From NCBI RefSeq assembly GCF_000711725.1, contig NZ_JONP01000015.1:1-64000 (forward strand): a DNA stretch of 64,000 nucleotides, in the 5' to 3' direction. The position numbers and the translations under genes are program-made. Under the pieces are notes generated by a model that was given only the letters and a program-made list of their open reading frames with translations, was not told the origin of the DNA and did not search any database. The DNA comes from Roseomonas aerilata DSM 19363. GTDB lineage: Bacteria; Pseudomonadota; Alphaproteobacteria; Acetobacterales; Acetobacteraceae. This document shows positions 36,578 through 44,675 of this stretch, piece by piece. The stretch's first letter is position 1. Every line of letters begins with the position of its first letter.

Positions 36578-37681
36578 GTGACGGAAGAACCTAACACCAC
36601 CGAACTGACCGTCGTCGTGCCCTGCTACAACGAGGCGGCCAATGTGGCGCCCATGGTGCAGCGGCTGGAGGCGGCCTTGCGCGGAATTGCGTGGGAAGTC
36701 GTCTTCGTGGACGACGACAGCCCGGACGGCACGATCCGCGAGGTACGCGCCATCGCGGCGCATGATCCGCGGGTGCGGGGCATCCGCCGAATCGGCCGCC
36801 GCGGCCTCGCCTCGGCCGTGACGGAGGGGGTTCTCTCCTCATCTGCGGTGCACGTTGCCGTGATCGATGGCGACCTTCAGCACGACGAGACCATCCTGCC
36901 GGCGATGCTGGCCGCCGTGCAGGGCGGCGCCGAAGTAGCGGTGGGCAGCCGCCACACGGAGGGCGGCGAGGCGGGCTCAGGCTTCTCGGCGTCCCGCGCG
37001 AAGGTGAGCGACGCCGGCACCCGGATGGCGGCCCTCCTGCTCCCGACCCCGGTTGGCGACCCCATGAGCGGCTTCTTCCTCATGCGGCAATCGCTCTTCG
37101 AGGCGATCGCGCCCAACCTTTCGAGCCGCGGGTTCAAGATCCTGCTCGACCTGCTGCTCTCGGCCAAGCGGCCGCTCCGGGTGGCGGAGGTGCCCTACCG
37201 CTTCCGGCCCCGGGTGGCAGGGGAGTCGAAGCTCGACGCCGCGGTGCTTCTCGAGTTCCTCGGCCTGTTGCTGGACAAGGCGCTGGGCGGCTGGTTGCCC
37301 TGGCGCTTCATCTCCTTCGCGGCAGTCGGGCTGATCGGCGTCGGGGTGCACCTCGCGGTGCTCGGCCTCGCTTCCCGGGTGCCGGGGATGCAGTTCGAGG
37401 TGGCGCAGTGGATGGCGACCCTCGTCGCGATGACCGCAAACTTCCTGCTGAACAACCGGATCACCTATCGTGACTCGCGGCTGAAGGGCAGACGCCTCTT
37501 GCCGGGGCTGTTGCTCTTCTATCTCGTCTGCGGGATCGGGGCGGTTGCCAATGTGGGCATCGCGGGGCTGCTGGTGCGCGAGAATCTGGCGGGCTGGGGC
37601 CTGGCCGGGGCCGCGGGCGCGCTGCTGACGGGCGTATGGAACTACGCCGTCTCCTCCACCCTCGTTTGGCGGAGCCGTTGA
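36578..37681 (+). CDS. GT2 glycosyltransferase fused to GtrA-type membrane domain
   Basis: A 367-residue protein from GTG 36578. The GT2 catalytic part (1-220) has VVVPCYNEAANV, VFVDDDSPDGT and the DGDLQHDE metal site, close to dolichyl/polyprenyl-phosphate mannose synthases. The C-terminal part (about 240-367) has four hydrophobic helices with FLLNNRITYRDSR of the GtrA family, which flips or carries lipid-linked sugars. It probably makes a polyprenyl-phosphate sugar used by the next gene, which overlaps by 4 bases. Confidence 0.88.
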   Translation: MTEEPNTTELTVVVPCYNEAANVAPMVQRLEAALRGIAWEVVFVDDDSPDGTIREVRAIAAHDPRVRGIRRIGRRGLASAVTEGVLSSSAVHVAVIDGDLQHDETILPAMLAAVQGGAEVAVGSRHTEGGEAGSGFSASRAKVSDAGTRMAALLLPTPVGDPMSGFFLMRQSLFEAIAPNLSSRGFKILLDLLLSAKRPLRVAEVPYRFRPRVAGESKLDAAVLLEFLGLLLDKALGGWLPWRFISFAAVGLIGVGVHLAVLGLASRVPGMQFEVAQWMATLVAMTANFLLNNRITYRDSRLKGRRLLPGLLLFYLVCGIGAVANVGIAGLLVRENLAGWGLAGAAGALLTGVWNYAVSSTLVWRSR

Positions 37682-39105
37682 ACCCGTGGGTTCCGGCGCT
37701 GCTGCTGCTGACGGCGGCGCGGCTGCTGGCGGCGGCGCTGCTGCCGATCTCGCCTGACGAAGCCTATTACTGGACCTGGGCGCGCGACCTTCAGGCGGGA
37801 TATCTAGACCACCCGCCGATGGTGGCACTCTGGATCGCGGCCGGGACGGCGCTGGCCGGGGATCACGAGCTCGGGATACGGCTGCTCGGGCCGATCGGTC
37901 TGGTGGCGGCCTCACTCGCCGTGGCGGGGGCCGCGAATGCGCTGATGCCGGCGCGGCGGCCGGGGGTGTGGGCCGCCCTGCTGATGAGCGCCATGCCCGT
38001 GACGAATGCGGGCGCGGTGCTGATGACGCCGGACACGCCGCTTTTCGTCTTCTGGTGCCTCGCGCTCTGGGCCGCGGCGCGGCTGCACGCTTCGGGCGAC
38101 GGGCGGTGGTGGCTGGCCGTGGGGGCACTCGCGGGCGCGGCGCTGGCCTCGAAATATACGGCGGCGCTGTTCGGTGTGGGGCTGGTGTTCTGGCTGCTGG
38201 CCGAACCCACTGCGCGGCGCTGGTGGCGGGACTGGCGGCTTTACGCGGGCGGGGCTCTCGCGCTGGCGCTCTTCATGCCGGTGGTCACGTGGAATGCGGC
38301 GCATGGCTGGGCCTCCTTTGCGAAGCAGGGTGGGCGGACGGGGTCGGGCGATGACCTGGAGCTTCGCTTCCTCGGCGAGCTGATCGCGGGGCAGCTCGGG
38401 CTCGCCTCGCCGGTGCTGCTCGTGCTCTGCGTCGTCGGGACCGGGGCGGCGACGGCGGCATGGCTGCGGCGGCGCGACGGCGGGGTGGGGCTGCTGGCCG
38501 CGCTGACCCTGCCGGCGGCTGCACTCTTCCTCTGGCAGGCGACGGGGAGCCGGGTGCAGGGGAACTGGCCAGCGATCCTCTATCCCGCGGCCTGCATCGC
38601 GGCGGCTGCCTTCACGGCGCCTCGCTGGCAGCGGATCGGAGCAGGGATCGGCTTCGGGATGACGGTGCTCGCGCTGGTCCAGGCAGGCTTGGCGCCGCTG
38701 CCGCTCCCGCGGGGGACGGACCCGACTCTCGCGCGGCTGGGCGGCTGGCAGGAATTCGCGCGGGAGGTGGAGGCGGCACGGGTCGAGGCCGGGGCAGGGT
38801 TCGTCGCGGCGGAGGAGTACGGGCTGGCCTCGGAACTGGCGCTGCACCTGCCGCCGGGGGTGCCGGTGGTGGCAATCGGCGACCGGTGGGCACTCTTCTC
38901 CTTCGAGGCGCCCGCGCCGGGGAGGGCCGGGCTGATGCTGCGGAGCCTCAGGCGGGGGGAGGGTCCGTCGCTCTGGCCCGGGGCGGATCCGGCCGGGGAG
39001 GTGGTCCGCTCGCGCAGGGGGATCGTGGCCGAGCGCTACCGGCTGCTGCGCGTGGAGACGCCGGCGGGCGCCGAGCCGATGGCCGTGCTGCCTCGGCCGC
39101 GCTGA
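37678..39105 (+). CDS. GT39/ArnT-like polytopic glycosyltransferase
   Basis: A 475-residue membrane protein of the PMT_2/ArnT group. The first periplasmic loop has SPDEAYYWTWARDLQAGYLDHPPMV, with the expected catalytic Asp. About 10 hydrophobic segments follow, then a periplasmic-like C-terminal domain. It should transfer sugar from a polyprenyl-phosphate donor to an envelope acceptor. TTG 37678 overlaps the TGA of the upstream gene; ATG 37636 inside that gene is the alternative. Confidence 0.82.
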   Translation: MNPWVPALLLLTAARLLAAALLPISPDEAYYWTWARDLQAGYLDHPPMVALWIAAGTALAGDHELGIRLLGPIGLVAASLAVAGAANALMPARRPGVWAALLMSAMPVTNAGAVLMTPDTPLFVFWCLALWAAARLHASGDGRWWLAVGALAGAALASKYTAALFGVGLVFWLLAEPTARRWWRDWRLYAGGALALALFMPVVTWNAAHGWASFAKQGGRTGSGDDLELRFLGELIAGQLGLASPVLLVLCVVGTGAATAAWLRRRDGGVGLLAALTLPAAALFLWQATGSRVQGNWPAILYPAACIAAAAFTAPRWQRIGAGIGFGMTVLALVQAGLAPLPLPRGTDPTLARLGGWQEFAREVEAARVEAGAGFVAAEEYGLASELALHLPPGVPVVAIGDRWALFSFEAPAPGRAGLMLRSLRRGEGPSLWPGADPAGEVVRSRRGIVAERYRLLRVETPAGAEPMAVLPRPR

Positions 39106-39195
39106 GCGAGCCCCCCTCGGGGCGGCATTCCCAACCCGGCGCCGGGGCTGGCAAGCTGGCGGGGAGGCCGCGGGACTGCCGGCCAGGAGGACGCC

Positions 39196-40188
39196 ATGCA
39201 ACGACGCGCGCTGCTCGCCACAGGTCTTTCAGTACCCTTCCTCGCATCGGCGGTGCGGGCGCAGGGCGGATGGGTGCCGGACCGGCTGATCTCGCTCGTA
39301 GTGCCCTTTCTGGCGGGGGGATCGACAGACATCGCGGGCCGGGTGATGGCCGACCGGATGGGGCCGCGGCTAGGGCCCAACGCCCGGGTGATCGTGGAAA
39401 ACCGAGCCGGCGCCGGCGGGGCGATCGGCAGCGAGTGGGTGCGGCAGCGGCCGGCGGATGGAGCGACGCTCCTCCTCGCCACCGCCTCCTCCCACGCGAC
39501 CAACCCGGCGGCGCTGCCCTCGCAGACGCCTTACGACCCCGTCTCGGACTTCACGCCGATCGCGATGCTCGGTGGCGGCCCGCTGGTGGTGGTCGTGCCA
39601 CAGGCCTCTCCCTACCGGACGATGGCCGAGCTGGTGGCGGGCATCCGGGCCCGGCCGGGGGCGCTGTCCTGGGCCACCTCCGGCGTCGGCGGAGTGGGGC
39701 ACCTGACCGGGGAGTACCTTAAGATCGCGGTCGGCGGGCTCCAGGCGGAACACGTACCTTATCGGGGCGGCTCGGCGGTGATGGAGGCGCTGGCCAAGGG
39801 GGAGGTGGCCTACTCCTTCGAGGTCCTGGCCTCCACGGCGCCGCACCTGCGGGACGGGCTCTCACGCGGGTTGGCGGTGACGTCCAGGGAGCGGCACCCG
39901 CTGTTTCCGGAAATTCCGACGGTCGCGGAGACTGTGGCGCCAGGCTTCGAGGTGACCACCTGGAACGTGCTTCTCGGACCGCGCGGGCTGCCGGGACCGG
40001 TGCAGGCGGCGCTGAACGCGGCGGTGAACGCGGTCCTGGCCGATTCCTCCGCGCGGGAGCGGCTGGTGGCGGCGGGCGTCGATCCCGCGCCCCCGAGCAC
40101 GCCTGAGGAAACCCGCGCCTTTCTGGTGTCGGAACTGGCCAAGTTCCGCGGCATCGTGGAGAGGGCAGGGCTGCGGCTGGCCGGCTAA
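39196..40188 (+). CDS. Bug/TctC family tripartite-tricarboxylate transporter binding protein
   Basis: A 330-residue exported binding protein with an N-terminal signal (ALLATGLSVPFLASAVRAQ). The family motifs VVPFLAGGSTDIAGRVMADRM, VENRAGAGGAIGSEWV and VPYRGGSAVMEAL are present. Bug proteins bind carboxylates and other small ligands in the periplasm. No tctAB partner genes are adjacent, as is common for orphan Bug genes. Confidence 0.9.
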   Translation: MQRRALLATGLSVPFLASAVRAQGGWVPDRLISLVVPFLAGGSTDIAGRVMADRMGPRLGPNARVIVENRAGAGGAIGSEWVRQRPADGATLLLATASSHATNPAALPSQTPYDPVSDFTPIAMLGGGPLVVVVPQASPYRTMAELVAGIRARPGALSWATSGVGGVGHLTGEYLKIAVGGLQAEHVPYRGGSAVMEALAKGEVAYSFEVLASTAPHLRDGLSRGLAVTSRERHPLFPEIPTVAETVAPGFEVTTWNVLLGPRGLPGPVQAALNAAVNAVLADSSARERLVAAGVDPAPPSTPEETRAFLVSELAKFRGIVERAGLRLAG

Positions 40189-40280
40189 AACTTTTTGCCA
40201 CGTTCGCCCAGCGGGGCGGCCGCGGTCTTGACTCGCGCGCGGGGCAACCGAGTTCAAGGGGGACCGATACGGAGACGGCC

Positions 40281-41222
40281 ATGCTGATCAAGATCCGCCG
40301 CGGCTGGGAACTGCCCGAGAGCGCGGCTACCCCCGAGGCGGTGGTGATGGGGAGGCGGGGCGCGCTCGGCACGGGCGCCGCGCTCGCCGGGGCTGCGCTG
40401 CTCTCGCCTGGGCTCGCCGGCACCGCGCTGGCGCAGGCAGCGATGCGCAACCCACGCTTCCAGCCTGGCCGCGATGTCACGCCCGAAGGGGACGCGACAA
40501 ACTACAACAACTTCTACGAGTTCGGCGGCTCAAAGAGCGTTGCCTCGGCCGCGGCGCGCCTGAAGGTGAATCCCTGGAGCGTGAAGTTCGACGGGCTGGT
40601 GTCCCAGCCACGCGAGATCGGGCTGGAAGACCTGCTGAAGCAGGTGCGGCTCGAGGAGCGGGTTCTGAGGCATCGCTGCGTCGAGGCCTGGGCGATGACG
40701 GTGCCCTGGACGGGCTTCCCGATGTCTGAGTTGATCCGGCTGGCGGCCCCGCGGCCGGATGCGAAGTTCGTGGTCTTCGAGACGGCCACGCAGCGCGACA
40801 CGATGCCCGGGCTCCGGCAGGCCTGGTATCCCTGGCCCTATACCGATGGTGTGACGGTCGAGGAAGCGAGGAACGAACTCGCCTTCGTCGCGACCGGCAT
40901 GTACGGCAAGCCGCTTCCGCCGCAGAACGGGGCGCCGATCCGCGCGCTGTTTCCCTGGAAGTACGGGTTCAAGGCGCCGAAGTCGATCGTGCGCGTGACC
41001 TTCCAGGCGGAACGGCCGGTCGGCTACTGGGAGAAGCTGCAGGCAAGCGAGTACGGCTTCTGGGCGAACGTGAACCCGGAGGTGGCGCATCCCCGCTGGA
41101 GCCAGGCGAGCGAGCGGCTGCTGGGCTCGAACGAGCGGGTGCCGACGCGGATCTATAACGGCTATGGCGAGTTCGTGGCGCCGCTCTACGCGAACATGCA
41201 GAACGAGCGCATCTGGTACTAG
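40281..41222 (+). CDS. msrP: protein-methionine-sulfoxide reductase catalytic subunit MsrP
   Basis: A 313-residue molybdopterin enzyme of the sulfite-oxidase fold (YedY/MsrP). The twin-arginine signal is VMGRRGALGTGAALAG. Cys133 in RHRCVEAWAM is the molybdenum ligand. NGAPIRALFPWKYGFKAPKSI and WGANVNP-like FWANVNPEVAHPRW are typical. It repairs oxidised methionines in periplasmic proteins. Its usual haem partner MsrQ is not found next to it. Confidence 0.92.
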   Translation: MLIKIRRGWELPESAATPEAVVMGRRGALGTGAALAGAALLSPGLAGTALAQAAMRNPRFQPGRDVTPEGDATNYNNFYEFGGSKSVASAAARLKVNPWSVKFDGLVSQPREIGLEDLLKQVRLEERVLRHRCVEAWAMTVPWTGFPMSELIRLAAPRPDAKFVVFETATQRDTMPGLRQAWYPWPYTDGVTVEEARNELAFVATGMYGKPLPPQNGAPIRALFPWKYGFKAPKSIVRVTFQAERPVGYWEKLQASEYGFWANVNPEVAHPRWSQASERLLGSNERVPTRIYNGYGEFVAPLYANMQNERIWY

Positions 41223-41232
41223 GAAGCAGGAC

Positions 41233-41257
41233 GGGGCGCCCGGTGTTCGGGCGCCCC
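41233..41257. terminator. hairpin between convergent msrP and small secreted-protein gene
   Basis: Perfect 10-bp stem GGGGCGCCCG/CGGGCGCCCC with a GTGTT loop, 10 bases after the msrP stop and 13 before the convergent stop. No T run, so probably bidirectional but weak. Confidence 0.6.
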
Positions 41258-41270
41258 TGGCCCGCGGCGC

Positions 41271-41522
41271 TTAGCCGTGCTGGCCGTCGCCACCGGTGGC
41301 TCCGCTGCGCTGCAGGAAGACCTGGGCAGGGGTGCGGGTCACGTCGGGCCGGCTGGAAGCCGCGAGGGGAGTGCGGCTCTGGCTTGCGGTCCAGGCCGGA
41401 TAGGCGCTGGGGCCGAGGCCGTCATAACCCTCGGCGAAGGCGGTGCCGGCGGCGAAGGGGCTCAGCACCACGGCGGCAAGGCCGAGTGCGCGCAGGCCGC
41501 GGGGAAGGGTGAATGCGGACAT
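41271..41522 (-). CDS. small secreted protein, unknown function
   Basis: An 83-residue protein from ATG 41522. Residues 1-31 are a signal peptide ending in AAGTAFA-E. The mature 52 residues are rich in Ser, Thr, Gly and Ala, with YDGLGPSAYPAW and a C-terminal GDGQHG. No Cys. It lies downstream of the copper-chaperone gene on the same strand, separated by a hairpin. Family not recognised. Confidence 0.6.
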   Translation of the reverse strand: MSAFTLPRGLRALGLAAVVLSPFAAGTAFAEGYDGLGPSAYPAWTASQSRTPLAASSRPDVTRTPAQVFLQRSGATGGDGQHG

Positions 41523-41646
41523 CGTCCATATCCTAGAAGGATGGCGGCGGCGCAGTGTCGTCGTCTTTTGAGCCCGGATATGCGCCTTCGCTTCGGCAAC
41601 TACCACTTTGGATCCTGGATGTAACCTATTCACCGGGTGGATGAAC

Positions 41647-41673
41647 CTTCCACTGCCCTCAGGGCGGTGGAAG
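41647..41673. terminator. hairpin after the metal-chaperone gene
   Basis: CTTCCACTGCCC/GGGCGGTGGAAG, 12-bp stem with one G-T pair and a TCA loop, 4 bases beyond the chaperone stop. On the plus strand it is followed by ATTTT. Confidence 0.5.
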
Positions 41674-41677
41674 ATTT

Positions 41678-41884
41678 TCAGGCGGAAAGAAGCCTCGCCT
41701 CCCACCCATCCTTCACGAGGGCCGCGGAAAGGCGCTCGACCTCTGTCGCGGGGGCATCGAGCGCGACCTCACGCCGGTCGAGGTCGAAGCGGAGCTCGGC
41801 GCGCGGGCTGGCCTCCCGCAGGGCCGCGGCCACGCCCTTGGCGCAGCCGCCGCAGTTCATGTTGGCGATGTGGAAACGGATCAC
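41678..41884 (-). CDS. heavy-metal-associated (HMA) domain copper chaperone
   Basis: A 68-residue CopZ-like protein. GTG 41884 is preceded by GAGGAG with a 6-base spacing. The sequence starts VIRFHIANMNCGGCAKGV, with the CxxC metal site (Cys11, Cys14), then one beta-alpha-beta ferredoxin-like fold. It should carry Cu(I) in the cytoplasm. A CueR-type promoter lies directly upstream. No copper ATPase or cueR gene is adjacent. Confidence 0.85.
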   Translation of the reverse strand: MIRFHIANMNCGGCAKGVAAALREASPRAELRFDLDRREVALDAPATEVERLSAALVKDGWEARLLSA

Positions 41885-41913
41885 GCATTTCTCCTCTGCC
41901 ACCGGAAGACGGG

Positions 41914-41944
41914 CAGATGGAACTTCCCACCGTTGGAAGGTCAA
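41914..41944 (-). promoter_or_regulatory. CueR-type (MerR-family) promoter
   Basis: On the minus strand, -35 TTGACC is followed by a 19-base spacer and a -10 near CATCTG. The spacer carries the dyad ACCTTCC-AACGGT-GGGAAGT, very close to the E. coli copA CueR operator. The long 19-bp spacer is the hallmark of MerR-family activation by DNA twisting. Confidence 0.7.
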
Positions 41945-42051
41945 GAGCTGCGAGGCGATCGTCGCGCGGCGTTGCAGCAAGCTTCAAGGTTGCGCGTTCA
42001 GGCCTGTGTAACTCGGGTGCCGGCCCTGCGAGGCCGGCGGTTGGAGGCAGG

Positions 42052-43185
42052 ATGGAGACGGGCACCAAGCGGCTCGGCGTTCTCGTGGCCGCCATGGCCG
42101 CCTCGCTGGCGCTGATGGCCGGCGGGTTTCGCCGGCGGGATGAGGAGGCCGCGGCAGCCGCGCACCGGCGCGGGCTGGAGGCGGTCGCGCGGGGAGGGCC
42201 TCGGGGAAGGGCCGACGCGCGCGGCAAGGGTGACAGGGGTGACGTGAGCACCAACGGACACGGGCGCGATGCCAGCACCCCCTCCGAGATCCCGGCGCGG
42301 GGATGGTGGGACATCCTGAAGCGTACGGCCACCCAGGCCTCGAACGACCGGCTGCTGACCGAGGCGGCGGGCGTGACCTTCTACGCGATTCTCGCGCTGT
42401 TTCCGGCGGTCAGCGCGCTTGTCTCGCTCTACGGCCTCGTCGCGGACCCGGCGACGATCAACGACCACCTCTCGGCACTCGCCGGCTTCGTACCGGAGGG
42501 TGGGATGAGCATCATTACCGACCAGGTGAAGCGTGTGGCGAGCCAGGGCGGCGGCGCCCTGGGCTTCGGGGCAGTGGCCAGTATCCTGCTCTCGCTCTGG
42601 AGCGCGAACGGGGCGACGAAGGCGGTCTTCGACGCGTTGAACGTCGTCTACGAGGAGGAGGAGAAGCGAGGCTTCGTCCGGCGCACGCTTACGACGCTCG
42701 CCTTCACGGTCGGCGCCATTGTCTTCGCGCTGCTGGCCATGGTTGCGGTGGTGGTGCTGCCGGTGGTGCTCGACTTCGTGGGGCTGGGGCCGACGGTGGA
42801 GACGCTGCTGCGGGTGCTTCGCTGGCCGCTGCTGCTGGTCGCGATCGGCGCGCTTCTCGCCTGTCTCTTCCGCTATGGGCCGAGCCGTGACGCCGCGCGC
42901 TGGCGCTGGGTGAGTTGGGGCGGGGCCTTCGCGGCCGTCGCCTGGCTGATCGGCTCCGTCGGCTTCTCCTTCTACGTCTCGCATTTCGGCAGCTACAACG
43001 AGACCTACGGGACGCTCGGCGCCATCATCGGCTTCATGACCTGGATCTGGATTTCCACCGCCATCGTCCTCGTCGGCGCCGAGCTGGATGCGGAGATGGA
43101 GCGGCAGACCGAGCGGGACACCACGGAAGGTCCGGAGCAGCCCATGGGCGCCCGCGGCGCGAAGATGGCCGACACCGTCGCCTGA
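42052..43185 (+). CDS. YihY/BrkB family membrane protein
   Basis: A 377-residue protein. An N-terminal hydrophobic segment and an Arg/Ala/Gly-rich polar stretch (about 25-80) precede the YihY core, which has six hydrophobic helices and the motifs AAGVTFYAILALFPA, SLWSANGATKAVFDALN and YNETYGTLGAIIGFMTWIW. The function of the family is not settled. GGAGG lies 5 bases before ATG 42052. The extended N terminus is unusual for the family. Confidence 0.88.
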   Translation: METGTKRLGVLVAAMAASLALMAGGFRRRDEEAAAAAHRRGLEAVARGGPRGRADARGKGDRGDVSTNGHGRDASTPSEIPARGWWDILKRTATQASNDRLLTEAAGVTFYAILALFPAVSALVSLYGLVADPATINDHLSALAGFVPEGGMSIITDQVKRVASQGGGALGFGAVASILLSLWSANGATKAVFDALNVVYEEEEKRGFVRRTLTTLAFTVGAIVFALLAMVAVVVLPVVLDFVGLGPTVETLLRVLRWPLLLVAIGALLACLFRYGPSRDAARWRWVSWGGAFAAVAWLIGSVGFSFYVSHFGSYNETYGTLGAIIGFMTWIWISTAIVLVGAELDAEMERQTERDTTEGPEQPMGARGAKMADTVA

Positions 43186-43316
43186 GGGCGCCAGAGACGG
43201 GGTCGGAGGGCTCTTAACCCCTGGAATAGCGGGGCGGGGCTCGGAAACCGAACCGGTCTTTGCGGCATTCCTTCTCCATCATGTGACGGAGCGCGCTTGC
43301 CGCCAATGCCGGATTT

Positions 43317-43379
43317 CCTTGCCCGTCGCCGAGGCTGGCGCTTCCGCGAACGCGTCGCGCCAGCCTGGCCCGGGCAAGG
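43317..43379 (+). repeat. nested inverted repeat in the pqiA leader
   Basis: Outer arms CCTTGCCCG (43317-43325) and CGGGCAAGG (43371-43379) enclose inner arms AGGCTGGCGC (43332-43341) and GCGCCAGCCT (43357-43366), all perfect. It ends 15 bases before the pqiA start codon. No T run follows, so it is not an ordinary terminator. It may be an RNA control element or an operator. Confidence 0.6.
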
Positions 43380-43394
43380 TGATAGCGTGGCGGG

Positions 43395-44675
43395 ATGACG
43401 GGCGCGGTGCCGTTTGCCGGTGCGCCCTCGGTGCGTCCGGTGCTGGAGTGCGATGGGTGCGGTGAGCGGGTCCGCCTGCCCGCCGTCGGTCCTCGTGTCG
43501 AAGCCTGCTGCCCGCGCTGCGACACGCTCCTGCATCGTGGCACCTCAGGCTCGGCTGACGCGCCGCTGGCGCTCGCCCTGGGAGGACTCGCGCTCTACGC
43601 GGTGACGATGGCGGCGCCCTTTCTCAGCCTGAACCTTCTCGGGCGGGTACGGGTGAGCGGCGTTGAGAGCGGGGCAGGGGCCTTCGTGCAACAGGGTTAC
43701 CCACTGCTCTCGGTGCTGGTGGTGTTCACCCTCGTCTTCGTTCCCCTCGCCCGTCTCCTGCTGCTGCTGCTGGTGCTGCTCGGGCTGCGGATGCGGGAGG
43801 CGCCGCGCTGGCTTTTCCGCCCCTTCGGCTGGCACGAATGGCTAGGTGGCTGGGCGATGGTCGAGGTGTTCCTCTTCGGAGCGCTGGTCTCCTACACGCG
43901 GCTGAGGGACCTCGCACAGGTGGAACTGGGCCCCGCGGCCTACGGGCTTGCGGCGCTTGCCTTCACGCTGGTCGCCGTGAATGCGGTGTTGCGGCCGTCG
44001 GTTATATGGGAGGCACTGGAGCGGCGCGGGGCGACGGCGGCGGCGCTGTCCGGCGCCAGCGAGCCTGCGGAGGGTCCATTGCTGAGTTGCGAGCGCTGCC
44101 GCCGGCTCTCCGTCGCGGCGCCGGGCAGCGCGTGCCCGCGCTGCGCGACGCGGCTGCATCCGCGCAAGCCGAACAGCCTGGCACGCACCTGGGCGCTCGT
44201 GGTGGCGGCGCTGATCCTCTACGTGCCGGCCAATGCTTACCCGGTAATGGAGATCGTCAGCTTTGGCCGGGGTGGCCCACACACGATCCTGGGCGGTGTG
44301 AAGGAGTTCGTGCAGACCGGCTTCTGGCCGCTTGCGCTGATCGTCTTCCTGGCAAGTGTCGCGGTGCCGATGCTGAAGCTTCTCGGGTTGGTGGTGATGC
44401 TGCTCGGTGTGCATCGCCGCTCCGCGACCGGGCTGCGCGCGCGCACGCGGCTCTACCATCTGGTCGAGGCGATTGGTCGCTGGTCGATGATCGATGTTTT
44501 CGTCGTATCGGTCCTGATCGCCGTGGTGCGGTTCGGGAATCTCGCCTCGATCAACGCACAGATCGGGGCGACCTGTTTCGCGGCGGTCGTGGTGCTGACG
44601 ATCCTCGCCGCGCAGTCCTTCGACCCGCGGCTCATGTGGGACGCGGCCGGGCGGCCCGGCGGGGAACGCGCGTGA
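43395..44675 (+). CDS. pqiA: paraquat-inducible protein A family membrane protein
   Basis: A 426-residue protein with two repeats, each a zinc-ribbon-like Cys cluster (CDGCGERV...CCPRCD; CERCRRL...CPRCATR) followed by four hydrophobic helices. PqiA is the inner-membrane partner of the MCE protein PqiB in lipid traffic between membranes. It is followed with 4-base overlaps by pqiB and pqiC. Confidence 0.92.
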   Translation: MTGAVPFAGAPSVRPVLECDGCGERVRLPAVGPRVEACCPRCDTLLHRGTSGSADAPLALALGGLALYAVTMAAPFLSLNLLGRVRVSGVESGAGAFVQQGYPLLSVLVVFTLVFVPLARLLLLLLVLLGLRMREAPRWLFRPFGWHEWLGGWAMVEVFLFGALVSYTRLRDLAQVELGPAAYGLAALAFTLVAVNAVLRPSVIWEALERRGATAAALSGASEPAEGPLLSCERCRRLSVAAPGSACPRCATRLHPRKPNSLARTWALVVAALILYVPANAYPVMEIVSFGRGGPHTILGGVKEFVQTGFWPLALIVFLASVAVPMLKLLGLVVMLLGVHRRSATGLRARTRLYHLVEAIGRWSMIDVFVVSVLIAVVRFGNLASINAQIGATCFAAVVVLTILAAQSFDPRLMWDAAGRPGGERA

